From contig JAGMUV010000014.1 in NCBI GenBank assembly GCA_020744425.1, positions 744,001-808,000 on the forward strand: a stretch of DNA of 64,000 nt. Reading direction: 5' to 3'. This document shows, piece after piece, positions 20,219-29,821 of this stretch. The stretch comes from Dactylonectria macrodidyma (taxonomy: Eukaryota > Ascomycota > Sordariomycetes > Hypocreales > Nectriaceae). Under the pieces are notes generated by a model. The model searched no databases. It saw only the letters and a program-made list of their open reading frames with translations, and was not told where the DNA came from. The translations under genes and the position numbers were made by a program. Numbering within the stretch: position 1 is the stretch's first letter; every line of letters begins with the position of its first letter.

Positions 20219-22317
20219 ATGGGCTCCCCTTTATACCATATTTTCGCCGTCACTCGTGTTAGCGGTACACACCGCTCTCTTGCGGGCGTGCGCCTCTCGT
20301 CCCCATTCATGAATAATGGTTACTTCGCCTGGATTAGTCTTGAGCTGATGCGTATATTTCAAGACCCAGCCAACCGAGTCCCCTTGGAGCAAGAGCTTGC
20401 TATGGCTGCAGACTTTTTTATCAAATCCAACGAAGTAGGACCCTCTGACCTCGATACGGCACCGTTGCCATTTCCCTTCATCACGACTTGCCTCATGATT
20501 GGCGTTGGTTACGATTCTGAACTGTCGCATCTTCGTGGTTGCGACTTCAGTCGTGGCGCGGAGCTGCTGCCTTACAACCTACCACAAACGGAACCATTTG
20601 AGTGTCTAGCGATGACAGTCCTGGATATCACTGATCTAGAACACGTTTCATATTGCTTCCTGAGATCAAACAAACATCCTGTCTACGAGGGATTTGTTAC
20701 AGAACCAGGTCGCGGACATCGAACATCAAACGAAGATTCAAAGGAGACTCATCCGCAAACCGAGCCCCTGAAATGCTTGGATTTCCTGAATAAAAATCCC
20801 AGATCACCTGAGCAAGCCTATCCAAGTGGTCACGGCTTTCAAAACGAATACCCAGAGCTCGTCGAAGCTTTTAAAGAAATACCCGTCGTTGAGGTCGCAG
20901 CGCTTGAAGGTACGTTACCTCATTGCATTAATCGACCTCTACCTCTAGATGCTCCGTGTATAAGGGTATTTTTTAAGCAGATTTTAATATTTTGATAGGA
21001 ATTTGGATGGCCTCCAATACCTATGAAGGCCAGATTGCCATCAAATCACAACATCAAGCTTCGCCATGGAGCCTGCGGCACACTCTTATGGCCCAATCTG
21101 TCAATCGAATCTGCAGCCTTATCGTTGTGGACGAGCTTGATCCTTCCTATCTCAAAGACATGAATTTCATATGTGGCTTGCAGAAGCTTGTGAGGGACTT
21201 TCTGTTTCGCAATCGTGATCGAGTTGGCATTGCACCTAGGTCGGTAGCTCTTCTCGAGATTGCATATGCAGGCGAAACATTCCTTGAATGGCATACCTAC
21301 ATTAATCTATCTTCTGAGACGCTGGCTGCGGTTGGCAAGAAATTGAAAGGTGTCAGAGGAATCAGTCTCTCGTCGCCAACGGCACCAGACACACCCGAGA
21401 GTATCATCAAGGCACTTTCAGTGTTTGAGACACTTGACACGCTTCAAATCTTGGATCAACCAAACAGGAAAGATGAAACTATGAGTACAGAGATATACCA
21501 GAGTCTCTACAAATTGGCACCAAAACTCGTCAAGCAGAAGCTGATTCTCTCACACTTGTTCTCATGGAAGTATGACAAGCACAAATGGATTCCCGGACAG
21601 CCCAAGCTCGAGTCTCTGCCCGCATTTCCAATTTCTCAAATCGTGCAGTATGAGGAGAGAAAATCTAGGGAGAGACTTTTGAGGTGTCTTTACCTTGGCG
21701 ACGCATTCCTCACTCCGGCTAATTTTGTCGCCGGTTTTTTTCAATTTTTCAAGATGCTTATGAGAGGCACTAGAAATGGCGTGGGTGCAGCGCACTGTTT
21801 TACTTTTAGGTCCTCTTCTCTCGATGGAAGAAACAGGCGTGAGATTGGGGCTTTTCCTAGAGGAATCGACACACGCCTGAGTGTCAACCCGTCAAACAGC
21901 TTCTCTACAATGAGGGATCTCACTCCGGATACTTGGACGGTCGTTATGAAAGGGGAGGTCAAGTGGAATAAGCTGGAAAGTTTCGAGTATGCTTTCGTTC
22001 GCTCCAAAGTTCATGTAAAGATCGGTCCCAAGACATGGCGTGGCTTTGAGATTCACGGCTCGGAACTTGAGGTGGTTGATGTTGAAGGCTTTCTCAGGTT
22101 GATGGCACCAGGCGTGGACCTTTCTCAAGTGCCAGACCTCATGGACGCGCTGAAGCCGTATTTGCCCCTGTCTCAGCAAATATACCGAAATAACAACAGA
22201 CTAACAGATCGCCCGGCGATATTTCTGCTAGCAAGAGAAGAAGCTTGCAGGATTTTGAATCGTTGTGAGAAACGAGCACGATCCGGTTCAAAATCTCGCC
22301 GAGAGGACAGCGTCTGA
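20219..22317 (+). CDS. Hypothetical fungal protein, two exons
   Basis: Exons 20219-20909 and 20999-22317 join in frame (GAAG|GTACGT donor, TTTTGATAG acceptor) to give 669 residues, with the join reading VAALEGIWMASNTYEG. I do not recognise the family. It has no signal peptide or membrane segment, and the mix of short hydrophobic stretches with charged residues suggests a soluble protein. Segments such as ESIIKALSVFETLDTLQILD and SKVHVKIGPKTWRGFEIHG look like ordinary folded sequence, and its long frame with a conventional intron supports a real gene. The C-terminus is basic (RCEKRARSGSKSRRE). Because a TATA-like motif overlaps ATG 20219, the true start may be further down, for example ATG 20309 (MNNGYFAW). 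Confidence 0.65.
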
Positions 22318-23396
22318 GCTTAACTAGAGATGAGAGGTCGCAGAGCCTATCGAGAGGTGGGAACGTGCGGATAGTATAAGTGGTCTAAAGATAACTCTCG
22401 AGGATCTGGGAGGATGTCATAGACCAGGTGGAATAATAGACCAGGTGGAATTGTGTAAACTAGCATCACGCTCACTATAATGCTCGTAGTACAAATGCTG
22501 GACATCAAGTGACAGGTCAGAATTTATTTTACCTCAGTGCATTTCTATCACAATTTTATGAACCAGTAGGATCCAGAACATGGAAACATCCAGGGTGTGT
22601 TTACTCGTTGAGCTGTTAAGTAGGGCTGACTGAGTCTGAGTAATGCTGACAAATTTTACGACTCAGAAGAATTGCCATGAAAGGAAGTGGAAAAAGCTTA
22701 ATTAACTAGGGGCTAAGATAGCGCACCTTCAGAAGCCGACGGAGAACATTAGTCGTAACTCGTGAGCAGCTACATAGTATTAAAAGATAATATTAACGAG
22801 ACACTGCTATGGCAGATTTCATTTACTGGCATCGGGCTGTTCTGAGATTGTCTTTCTGCTGGTAAATTTGTCCATGTTATTAGACCCGAGCGCTGGATTT
22901 GAAGCGTGCGTGTTCCTCCCGTTACGACTTGGCTTGTTTACACGAGATTCCCCATTTAACTTTTGCCTCTGCTTGAGAGCAAGCTGGGTAGCCAGCATTC
23001 AATCGCTGGCTTCAAACGTTAGGCTTTAGCTCACGTGACAAGAATGCGTTGTCCCGCCGTCGATCCTTGATAATTAGTCTTTTAGACCCGCAACACGCCT
23101 CCTGACTTGTCCTGGTTCATACAGTGTATTTGTTAGGCGCACATTTGGGAGTCAACTACATTGGCGTCAAGAGCCTCGAACCATACCTAAAGGCCCTCTC
23201 CTTTCACGAACCCTCAATATCAACCCTTTCGGGATCTTGTGTCGATTCACCGCTCCTGACGCCGGTAAAAGGCGCAGAGAATTACGCTGCATTTAGCTAT
23301 CCACTCAATAATAAGTGCGAAATATCCACTATCCGTTCCACCGAGAGTTGGCATCGAGTGCTCACAACTAATGACCACAGACACCCAGAGCGAACG
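22318..23396. other. Intergenic spacer, no gene seen
   Basis: AT-rich spacer between two plus-strand genes. A short perfect duplication (AGACCAGGTGGAAT) occurs at about 22420-22450. The frame of the following gene is open up to 23124, but conserved sequence begins only after 23397, so this part is treated as leader. Confidence 0.45.
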
Positions 23397-23936
23397 ATGA
23401 GGTCACGGTACACGGCAACCACCTCGAGCCCTATTCCTAGAAACCTACCGTCCGAGGTTGTGGTCGCTTTCATTCAGAGCTACGATCCCTTACTACGTCA
23501 TAATCCTGGTATCGTGAGCTACAAGGAGATTGCTGCTGACCCCAACGACACGTCTAACGACCCTTTTTTTGGGCCTTGGGACAACACTATCCGCAAATTC
23601 CAGGTCCGAGAGGTCATCTGGCTTGCCCCGGGTCTGACAAAGGACTTGGAATGGCCAATGATTTATCAGTGTACACCCGATGGCATACGATATCGTGGCG
23701 ACGCGACGGCCGGGATCATCGGCTGGACTCAATGGGTTGTTCGTCCCCGGCAAGGGAACACACCTCCAGCGGGACCCGGGAACGAGTGGGAATTGTGGGG
23801 AGAGTCGACGGTGGAAGCAAATAGCCTTCTGATGCCCTTCATTTCTAACAATACCAAGAATTTTGTCGAACAGATTTGTCAAGGCGTCATTGACGAGATA
23901 GTCGCGACTCCACGTAGGGTGCCTACGTCGGGATAA
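23397..23936 (+). CDS. DUF7053 domain protein (single domain)
   Basis: A 179-residue protein that I assign to the DUF7053 family by motif order: LPSEVVVAFIQSYDPLLRHN (like the PIPGFIPRQLAIDILHSH block of the 12663 gene), DPFFGPWDNTIRKFQVREVI, WLAPGLTKDLEWPMIYQ, GDATAGIIGWTQWVVRPRQG and ELWGESTVEANSLLMPFISN, then a terminal helix ICQGVIDEIV. It lacks the long P/Q-rich tail of the first DUF7053 protein. ATG 23397 is chosen because the upstream part of the open frame (from 23124) resembles nothing in the family. Function unknown; cytosolic by composition. Confidence 0.75.
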   Translation: MRSRYTATTSSPIPRNLPSEVVVAFIQSYDPLLRHNPGIVSYKEIAADPNDTSNDPFFGPWDNTIRKFQVREVIWLAPGLTKDLEWPMIYQCTPDGIRYRGDATAGIIGWTQWVVRPRQGNTPPAGPGNEWELWGESTVEANSLLMPFISNNTKNFVEQICQGVIDEIVATPRRVPTSG

Positions 23937-24687
23937 ACCGTAAGGGAAGCGATAGGATAATACTACAAGTTTCCAACAAATAGAATGGAATGTAAGGGAG
24001 TTTGGCCTAACCCAACGGACCTGAACTAGTGCCCTCTGTTACTCTCGTGTTGTGAGACTTGCACCCTCAAAGCTCGAACGTGGCATATTGGATACCAGTC
24101 TAAGATTGACTTGCCAAAGTCCTTAATTCAAATCTGTCGAATAAAGGCCAGTCCTCTTTCCACTTTCTATTTTTACGACAAGCATCATAACCCGATCTGT
24201 ACAGAACATCAGGATCGAGCTACTCTGGTAAACATTCGCATGGGCTAGGGATCTCAGCTCAAAGAGTATCTTTTGTCTCAGGCTCTTAGTAATTTGCGAC
24301 CTAATCTGGAGGCTAACGATTGGTTTTAGCTTTGAGGCGCCACGGGTAAATGTTAGGACATATCAGTCTACCAAATCCCGCGTCGGTTAATTGGACAAGG
24401 TATAGACGCCTGGCTATAAGCAATATTCAACAGCATTCGAGCCAAGCACAGCGGATTGGTCTAGAATCACGCGTCCCTCTTCGACGGTTCACTCACACAG
24501 CGACACATCACCAAGCTGTGGTGGGGTATGTGGTCCGTGCAACAGCTGACGTCAGAAGTCCAAGACTGACAACACACGATAGCTCCGCTTCTCTCAACAA
24601 TCACAACTGACAAGACACACTCTTTACCTTTCTAGGCCGCAGATCGCGTACTATTTTAAAATTTTCATTTCTTTCAATATCTCAGCT
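23937..24687. other. Spacer with probable 5'-leader intron
   Basis: Contains the downstream region of the DUF7053 gene and the leader of the Q/H-rich protein gene. A GTATGT near 24526 and a TTTCTAG ending near 24636, with CTGAC-like branch sequence before it, could bound a leader intron of roughly 110 nt. No coding region is evident. Confidence 0.45.
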
Positions 24688-26463
24688 ATGTCTTCCCACG
24701 GTGTTCCCGAGGTCCTGATGAAGAAGGTCGACGAGTATGTCGACTCTCTTGGGCCTCAGATCCAACCCCGCATCACCTCGGAGCTTGAGGTGTTTCAGCA
24801 AAAGACAATCGACAGTTTGGAGACGCAGGTCGTCGACGCCTTCCGCTCGCTCTTCGACAAGGACAAAAACAAATCCTCGGGTTCATCCAGAAGTCCTTGG
24901 AGCCTGGACGATGCGGCTCCAGATTCTTACGGTGGCCAGTCTTTGCCCTTTGCGGACGAGATCGCCAGCCTGACGCGCGGCTTCAGCAAGATCACCGATG
25001 AAGCGGGCGATGACCTGCGTGACATTTTTGACCTCACCGAAGGCGGCGGTCAGTCTAGCGAGACTCGATCTCGCGGGGTGGATCGCGGTGACTCCTCGGG
25101 AGCTAAGGGCTTCCTCTCCGCCGCCCTGAACGTCGTCCAAGACCACCTGGACAACAACGGCAAGGGATCAGGAGGACAGAGTTTCGAGCTGGACGGGCTC
25201 CTCGGTGTGCTCAGCGACACTGTCAAGGATGCTGCACGCAACCCAGAGGAAAAGGCGCGCCTCATTAGCCCTGAGATTAAGGAGAAAGTTGGCGAGCAGC
25301 TACGAACACAGCACGCGCCCCTCGCGGAGCAGTTTACACGCATCGCACTCGATCACATCAAGCGCTGGCTGCGCGGCAACACGAGCACCCGGGACCTTGG
25401 TGATGGAGTTAAGGGCGAGATTGAGGATCAGGTTAAGGATCTGGTTAAAGGATTTGGAGGCCTATTCGGAAGCAAGAAGGAATCTAGCCAAGGATCAGCG
25501 AGAGGTTTCAGCGATCGGGATCGTGATGGCGGCCGGGATCGTGACGGTGAAGAAGGAGAACGAGGCGGCTTCTCCAAGGTCATCAGCGATAAGCTGAGCA
25601 CAGGCCTTGCCAAGGTTCACAGGGACGTCCGTCTCGAGTTCCGCAAGATCTTGGGCGCCATCGAGAAACAGCTGTTCGAGTTGCTTCCCGACCAGTTCCA
25701 GCGCCCACTGGAGAAGATCCTTGGTGGCAACCCCTTCGACTCGCAGCTCGACCGCGACGCGGCACCTCAGGCGGACCGCGGCTTCGGAGACGATATCAAG
25801 TCCAAGCTGGTCAAGAAGATTCGCAGCCTCATCCGAAAGGTGCAGGAAACACTGCGAGAGAGTATTTTGGGTGTTGTGAACGGTGGGCATCGTAAGTTCG
25901 AGCGCGAAAGCTGGGTCTTCGTCCAGAAGATGGTGGAGCAAAAGGTGCAAAAGTACCTGCCAAAGGTGAAGATTTCTGTCCCGGATGACATTGGAAATGA
26001 GGGTGTCAGCGTGGGAGCGCCAACGTCCAGCGCGCATCTCGGTGGTGGAAGTCAGCAAGTGCCTTCTTCACAGGGAAGCTATGCTCCTCCTCCCTCTCAT
26101 GAACAACATGGCGGACAACAGTATTCCCAACAAACACACAATGCTCCTTCGCAATATCAACAGCAATACGACTCTCCTTCGCAGCATCATCAACAGCAAC
26201 ACCAACCTCCTTCACAGTACCAACAGCAACACGAACCCCCTTCGCAATACCAACAGCACCAAGAGTATCGACCTGAGTATCACCAACAGCACCAATATCA
26301 GCAAGACTACCAGTCCAACCAATACCAACAACACCAGCAGCCAGATCATCAACAGTACCAGTCGAACCAGCATCAGCAGTACCAGCCAAACCAACATCAA
26401 AACCATCAACAGGATCAGGGGCATCAGCAGAGCCACCAGTATGGACAGAACCCGCAGTACTAA
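24688..26463 (+). CDS. Hypothetical protein with charged N-terminal region and Q/H-rich tail
   Basis: Single-exon 591-residue protein. Residues about 1-55 (PEVLMKKVDEYVDSLGPQI, ELEVFQQKTIDSLETQVVDA) and 180-440 (PEEKARLISPEIKEKVGEQL, SKVISDKLSTGLAKVHRDVR, IEKQLFELLPDQFQRPLEKI, KKIRSLIRKVQETLRESILG) are amphipathic and helical and probably form the conserved part. Between them are Ser/Gly- and Asp/Arg-rich linkers (DRDRDGGRDRDGEEGERGG). From about residue 465 onward the protein is almost only Gln, His, Tyr, Pro and Ser, a prion-like composition. I recall similar proteins as fungal hypotheticals of unknown role. No signal peptide. The start is the first ATG after the probable leader intron. Confidence 0.75.
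   Translation: MSSHGVPEVLMKKVDEYVDSLGPQIQPRITSELEVFQQKTIDSLETQVVDAFRSLFDKDKNKSSGSSRSPWSLDDAAPDSYGGQSLPFADEIASLTRGFSKITDEAGDDLRDIFDLTEGGGQSSETRSRGVDRGDSSGAKGFLSAALNVVQDHLDNNGKGSGGQSFELDGLLGVLSDTVKDAARNPEEKARLISPEIKEKVGEQLRTQHAPLAEQFTRIALDHIKRWLRGNTSTRDLGDGVKGEIEDQVKDLVKGFGGLFGSKKESSQGSARGFSDRDRDGGRDRDGEEGERGGFSKVISDKLSTGLAKVHRDVRLEFRKILGAIEKQLFELLPDQFQRPLEKILGGNPFDSQLDRDAAPQADRGFGDDIKSKLVKKIRSLIRKVQETLRESILGVVNGGHRKFERESWVFVQKMVEQKVQKYLPKVKISVPDDIGNEGVSVGAPTSSAHLGGGSQQVPSSQGSYAPPPSHEQHGGQQYSQQTHNAPSQYQQQYDSPSQHHQQQHQPPSQYQQQHEPPSQYQQHQEYRPEYHQQHQYQQDYQSNQYQQHQQPDHQQYQSNQHQQYQPNQHQNHQQDQGHQQSHQYGQNPQY
26080..26460 (+). repeat. CAA/CAG/CAC-rich coding low-complexity tract
   Basis: This tract encodes the C-terminal Q/H/Y/P-rich tail. 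A degenerate unit of about 33 nt, reading roughly PPSQYQQQHE, recurs four or five times at the start of the tract before dissolving into mixed QYQ/NQH runs. CAA, CAG and CAC codons alternate, so it is a diverged repeat rather than a pure microsatellite. Confidence 0.7.
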
Positions 26464-27283
26464 ACCCAGTACCAGCCAAGTCTTGTCGCCCTAAGGGCAG
26501 CAGTAACATCTGCCTTTAGCCGAAGACTTACCATGGTTCCGTGAAGGCGACAAGGAAGTAGGGAAACCAGGTCAGATGATGATTGTTGACCGGAGTGGAA
26601 CATCTGCAGCTGGGTTAGGTAGAAAAGCCTTGGGGAAGGGATGACGCCCCCTTGAGGCGGCACTCCGCCTGAGCCAAAATTTGTGCAACCTCCTCTAATT
26701 AGTGTGATTTCATCCAAGGTGATTTGATGTTCCATTTGAAAATCCCCCCAAAATGCTTTACGTCGGCGATCCCATACCTCTCCTGTACGAGGAAGCTGAC
26801 ATGGCAGTTCAAACTTCCGCCCCGTCGAATGTTGGCCGCATTGCAAAAGCAGTGTTCGACGCTCTCGAACTGTACATATTGGTTGTTCACATTTGAGGAT
26901 AACTACCAGATTTGACAGATGAAGCACTGAAATTGAAGAGAGTCGTGAAAGAGATGTTAGATTGAAACGTTGACTTCCCCGAATGATCATGAGGCACACT
27001 TCAATATTCCAGGTTGTCAATATTTTCCTCTCTTCCTAAACATGCACACAAAATTGAGTTTGAAACGTCAAGAAACTTGATACACTTGATTTTATCGGAC
27101 TATATACCCGAAGGAGGACTATTGAAATTCGTCAATGATAATGGCTACAGAGTTGGGACCGCGGACCTCGAGCAAAAGTTTCTGTTCCGACTCGCAATGG
27201 CAAAGATACACATAGGTTTGATAATTATAAGCCATCATCTTGGTCTCTCCGCTCCGGTGCTGTAGTAGAGTCTAGATCAGGAC
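26464..27283. other. Convergent intergenic region, no gene seen
   Basis: Lies between the 3' ends of the Q/H-rich gene (plus) and abfB (minus). A 186-codon minus-strand frame at 26460-27020 overlaps the Q/H gene end, lacks recognisable motifs and is judged non-coding. Confidence 0.45.
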
Positions 27284-28792
27284 TCAAGCGAAGCCAGCGC
27301 TGATGCTCCAGCTAACATCGTCGTTGAATGAAGTGGCGGAGTCGAAGGTGTGAACGCCACCGTTGTTCGCGGCGTAGAGCACGTTGGTATAGTGGCGGAA
27401 ATAGCGAGTGGGATAACTCCAGGATCGAATAGCGTGAGTGCCAGCGCTGTTGAGGGAAGTCTGGGGGCAGAAGGTGGCGTCTTCGTGGAACAGCTTGGTG
27501 CCATCGTTGGCGTTGAGCAAGAGAGTGAAGTCGGAGTGACGAATGTAGCTGCCGGGGGTGTCAACAGACTCGAAGGAGAAGCAAGCACTGTTGCCCAGGC
27601 CGGAGCGAACCGTCCAGCTTGCTTGCTGCTTGAGAGCGGTGGTGCTAGACGACGTGACGACCTGGGTGTTGACGGTGGAGCCGGTGTGGGCGATGTAGCG
27701 AGTGTTGTAGCCGCTAGTGGTGGCTCTCAAAGAGATGGAGGAACCGACGGTGAGGGCGGAGCCGCTGGTCAACGACGTAGTAGCGTATTTAGCGGCGACG
27801 ATGTTAGCCTGGACCGAGTTCTCGGTAGCGTCAGAGGGATAACCCGAGGTCATGACTCCCTCGTAGAAGGTGCCCTGGGCGCTAACACTGTTGTCGCCGC
27901 CGATGCCGAGGATGATGGCGCCCTCTTTGCTCATAGGGTTGTAGCCAGACGCGGTCGGGCGAACGCCGCTGTAGTATGTCGACAGCGAGCCGGATGCAGC
28001 GTTGGCACCGCGGATCGCCCACAGGTTTGGCCCTCCCTTGATAGCGGCAGTGACGAAGCGGTACGAGATAGACGGATCGCCAGCGTTGTTGCCAGAGTTG
28101 ATGCCAGAGAACAGGCCGTTCTCGAGATCGGCCATGATCCAAGGGCCACTGCCGGCGCCGCTTCCCCAGCTGGTGCTGTCGCCGTAGTAGATGGCCTCCA
28201 TGTGGCCGTTGCCCGTATCCGTACTGCTGGTCTCGGCATTGCCGTAGTCGAAGCAGCAGCCGCCGTTATAGTGCGAGCCATCGAGGACCGCGTACATTCC
28301 CTCGGCCGCGTCACCTGTAGCTATGCCGCTAGCCGCGTTGTTTCGGTAGCCAGTGCCTGGCGAAACGAAGACGCCGTACGCCTTCTGACCGTTCAGCGTA
28401 ACAGGTGCGCCAATGGCGCTGGCCAGGTTGTCGTAGCCATTGGCCTCAGGGCCTTGGAAGCCGCCAGGAGGAGCCTGAGTGAGATGATTACCGCGGCCGG
28501 ACTGGTCGTAGATGATGGTGATAACACAGGTCGTGTTAGCACAGAAGGTGTCCTGAGCCGCAGCATTGGCGACGCCGCCGGCCGAGAGCGGCTTGATGAT
28601 GGTTGTAGTACTATCCGAGCCTCGCTTCACTTGGTAGAGTGAGCCAGTATAGGCACCATATAAGGCACGAGTCGTGCTGTGCGCGGCGACACAGGGCGTA
28701 CCACCCGAGGCGTATAAGTCGCAGGGCCCAGCGGCGACAAGGGAGCCCGCGGCAGCGACAAGGCCTAGAGCGAGCTTAGAGTGTGCGATCAT
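27284..28792 (-). CDS. abfB: Secreted alpha-L-arabinofuranosidase B (GH54 + CBM42)
   Basis: Single-exon 502-residue secreted enzyme that removes arabinofuranose side chains from arabinan and arabinoxylan. A signal peptide (MIAHSKLALGLVAAAGSLVA) is followed by the GH54 catalytic domain at about 22-335: GPCDLYASGGTPCVAAHST, IIYDQSGRGNHLTQAPPGG, GMYAVLDGSHYNGGCCFDYG with the family's adjacent cysteines, GHMEAIYYGDSTSWG and ADLENGLFSG. The C-terminal half carries the AbfB arabinose-binding module CBM42 in three pseudo-repeats (ISLRATTSGYNTRYIAHTG, ESVDTPGSYIRHSDF, RSWSYPTRYFRHYTNVLYAA). Length agrees with known fungal AbfB proteins (about 500). ATG 28792 starts the signal peptide; an upstream in-frame ATG at 28870 would add a non-conserved N-terminus. 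A 94-bp tandem repeat lies 230-480 nt upstream. Confidence 0.95.
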   Translation of the reverse strand: MIAHSKLALGLVAAAGSLVAAGPCDLYASGGTPCVAAHSTTRALYGAYTGSLYQVKRGSDSTTTIIKPLSAGGVANAAAQDTFCANTTCVITIIYDQSGRGNHLTQAPPGGFQGPEANGYDNLASAIGAPVTLNGQKAYGVFVSPGTGYRNNAASGIATGDAAEGMYAVLDGSHYNGGCCFDYGNAETSSTDTGNGHMEAIYYGDSTSWGSGAGSGPWIMADLENGLFSGINSGNNAGDPSISYRFVTAAIKGGPNLWAIRGANAASGSLSTYYSGVRPTASGYNPMSKEGAIILGIGGDNSVSAQGTFYEGVMTSGYPSDATENSVQANIVAAKYATTSLTSGSALTVGSSISLRATTSGYNTRYIAHTGSTVNTQVVTSSSTTALKQQASWTVRSGLGNSACFSFESVDTPGSYIRHSDFTLLLNANDGTKLFHEDATFCPQTSLNSAGTHAIRSWSYPTRYFRHYTNVLYAANNGGVHTFDSATSFNDDVSWSISAGFA

Positions 28793-29009
28793 GTTTGGCG
28801 GATTACTCTCGTAGAGGAATAGTAGGATAGGACTCTTGTCGAGGAACTGTGAGTGGGATAGGACAGGCACAGCATAGAGTGGCTTCTCTCTCGTGTCATT
28901 TTATATTCATTCATAGCCACGTATTGAGACGTTTTAAATCTATCGTCGAAAGACTCAAACTGCTAGCGAAGGAGAACAGGGGGAGTTGACAAGAAGCAGT
29001 CTTACGACG

Positions 29010-29275
29010 CCGCGAGGTCCTATTCGTGCGCCAAGCCTGTATAAAGTAGCCTTAAGTGTGTGACAGGGCCCTATTCGTGCGCAACGCCGAACAGTAGCAG
29101 CCTTGTACGTGTCCACGAGGAATTATTCGTGCGCAACACTCTGGGGGAATAGCGTCACGAGGCCCTATTCGTGCGCAACGCCGAACAGTAGCAGCCTTGT
29201 ACGTGTCCACGAGGAATTATTCGTGCGCAACACTCTGGGGGAATAGCGTCACGAGGCCCTATTCGTGCGCAAAGT
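29010..29275. repeat. 94-bp tandem repeat with TATTCGTGCGC submotif
   Basis: Two nearly complete 94-bp units begin at 29069 and 29163, with a third starting at 29257; the two units appear identical. Inside, TATTCGTGCG occurs at 29021, 29072, 29124, 29166, 29218 and 29260, with spacings of 51, 52, 42, 52 and 42 nt, so each unit holds two copies. Most are followed by CAA, giving a partly palindromic TTCGTGCGCAA. The array sits in the 5' region of abfB and about 550 nt past the 3' end of the OPT transporter gene. Confidence 0.9.
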
Positions 29276-29821
29276 TGGAGATCGACAGCGGGGTACATGG
29301 TCACTATGTCGACCGGTTAACTCGGCCGGTTGGTGCCGTTCCGAAGCTCAATATAGTAAGTCGCATCAGCAAATATATTGGATCACTAGAGGTTGGATAA
29401 AATGATTATCCTAACTCGTAGTATTCCGATTTCCTAGTTGGTCATCGTACCAATACCAAACGGGCGATAGCTAGACTAGGAAGATGGCAAGAGGCTGTGT
29501 TATAGGATAGGCTCGCCGTCCTTGAATTTTGAGCAACATATATCTTTAGGCGGACTAGTAGTTTAATTAGAAAACGTCTACAAAGTCGGGCTTGCAAGTG
29601 CCGAGCAGAAGCTGTTCGCACTCGCAAGGTCAAAGACACACAGGTTTTGTGATTGTAAGCTATTATTTTGACGCGTCTGCTCACGGGCTTCTAGAAGAAT
29701 ATGACAGGATATGGACTTGCGCTCGGGACTGGACGCCTTGTGGATTGGCTAGAGGCGACAAGGAGACAGGAAGCGCAAAGCGCACTAATTGTCATCCAGG
29801 ACTTCGAGTAGTCTGACGTTT
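29276..29821. other. Spacer between abfB repeat array and OPT gene
   Basis: Distal upstream region of abfB and 3' region of the oligopeptide transporter gene. Frames are short and two-sided. No further structure recognised. Confidence 0.4.

Noticed and set aside
26460..27020. 186-codon minus-strand frame after the Q/H-rich gene
   Set aside because: Overlaps the end of a supported gene, lacks motifs, and contains internal features of non-coding DNA.
27350..28642. 430-codon plus-strand frame opposite abfB
   Set aside because: abfB on the minus strand has a full GH54/CBM42 match; this frame is antisense with no family features.
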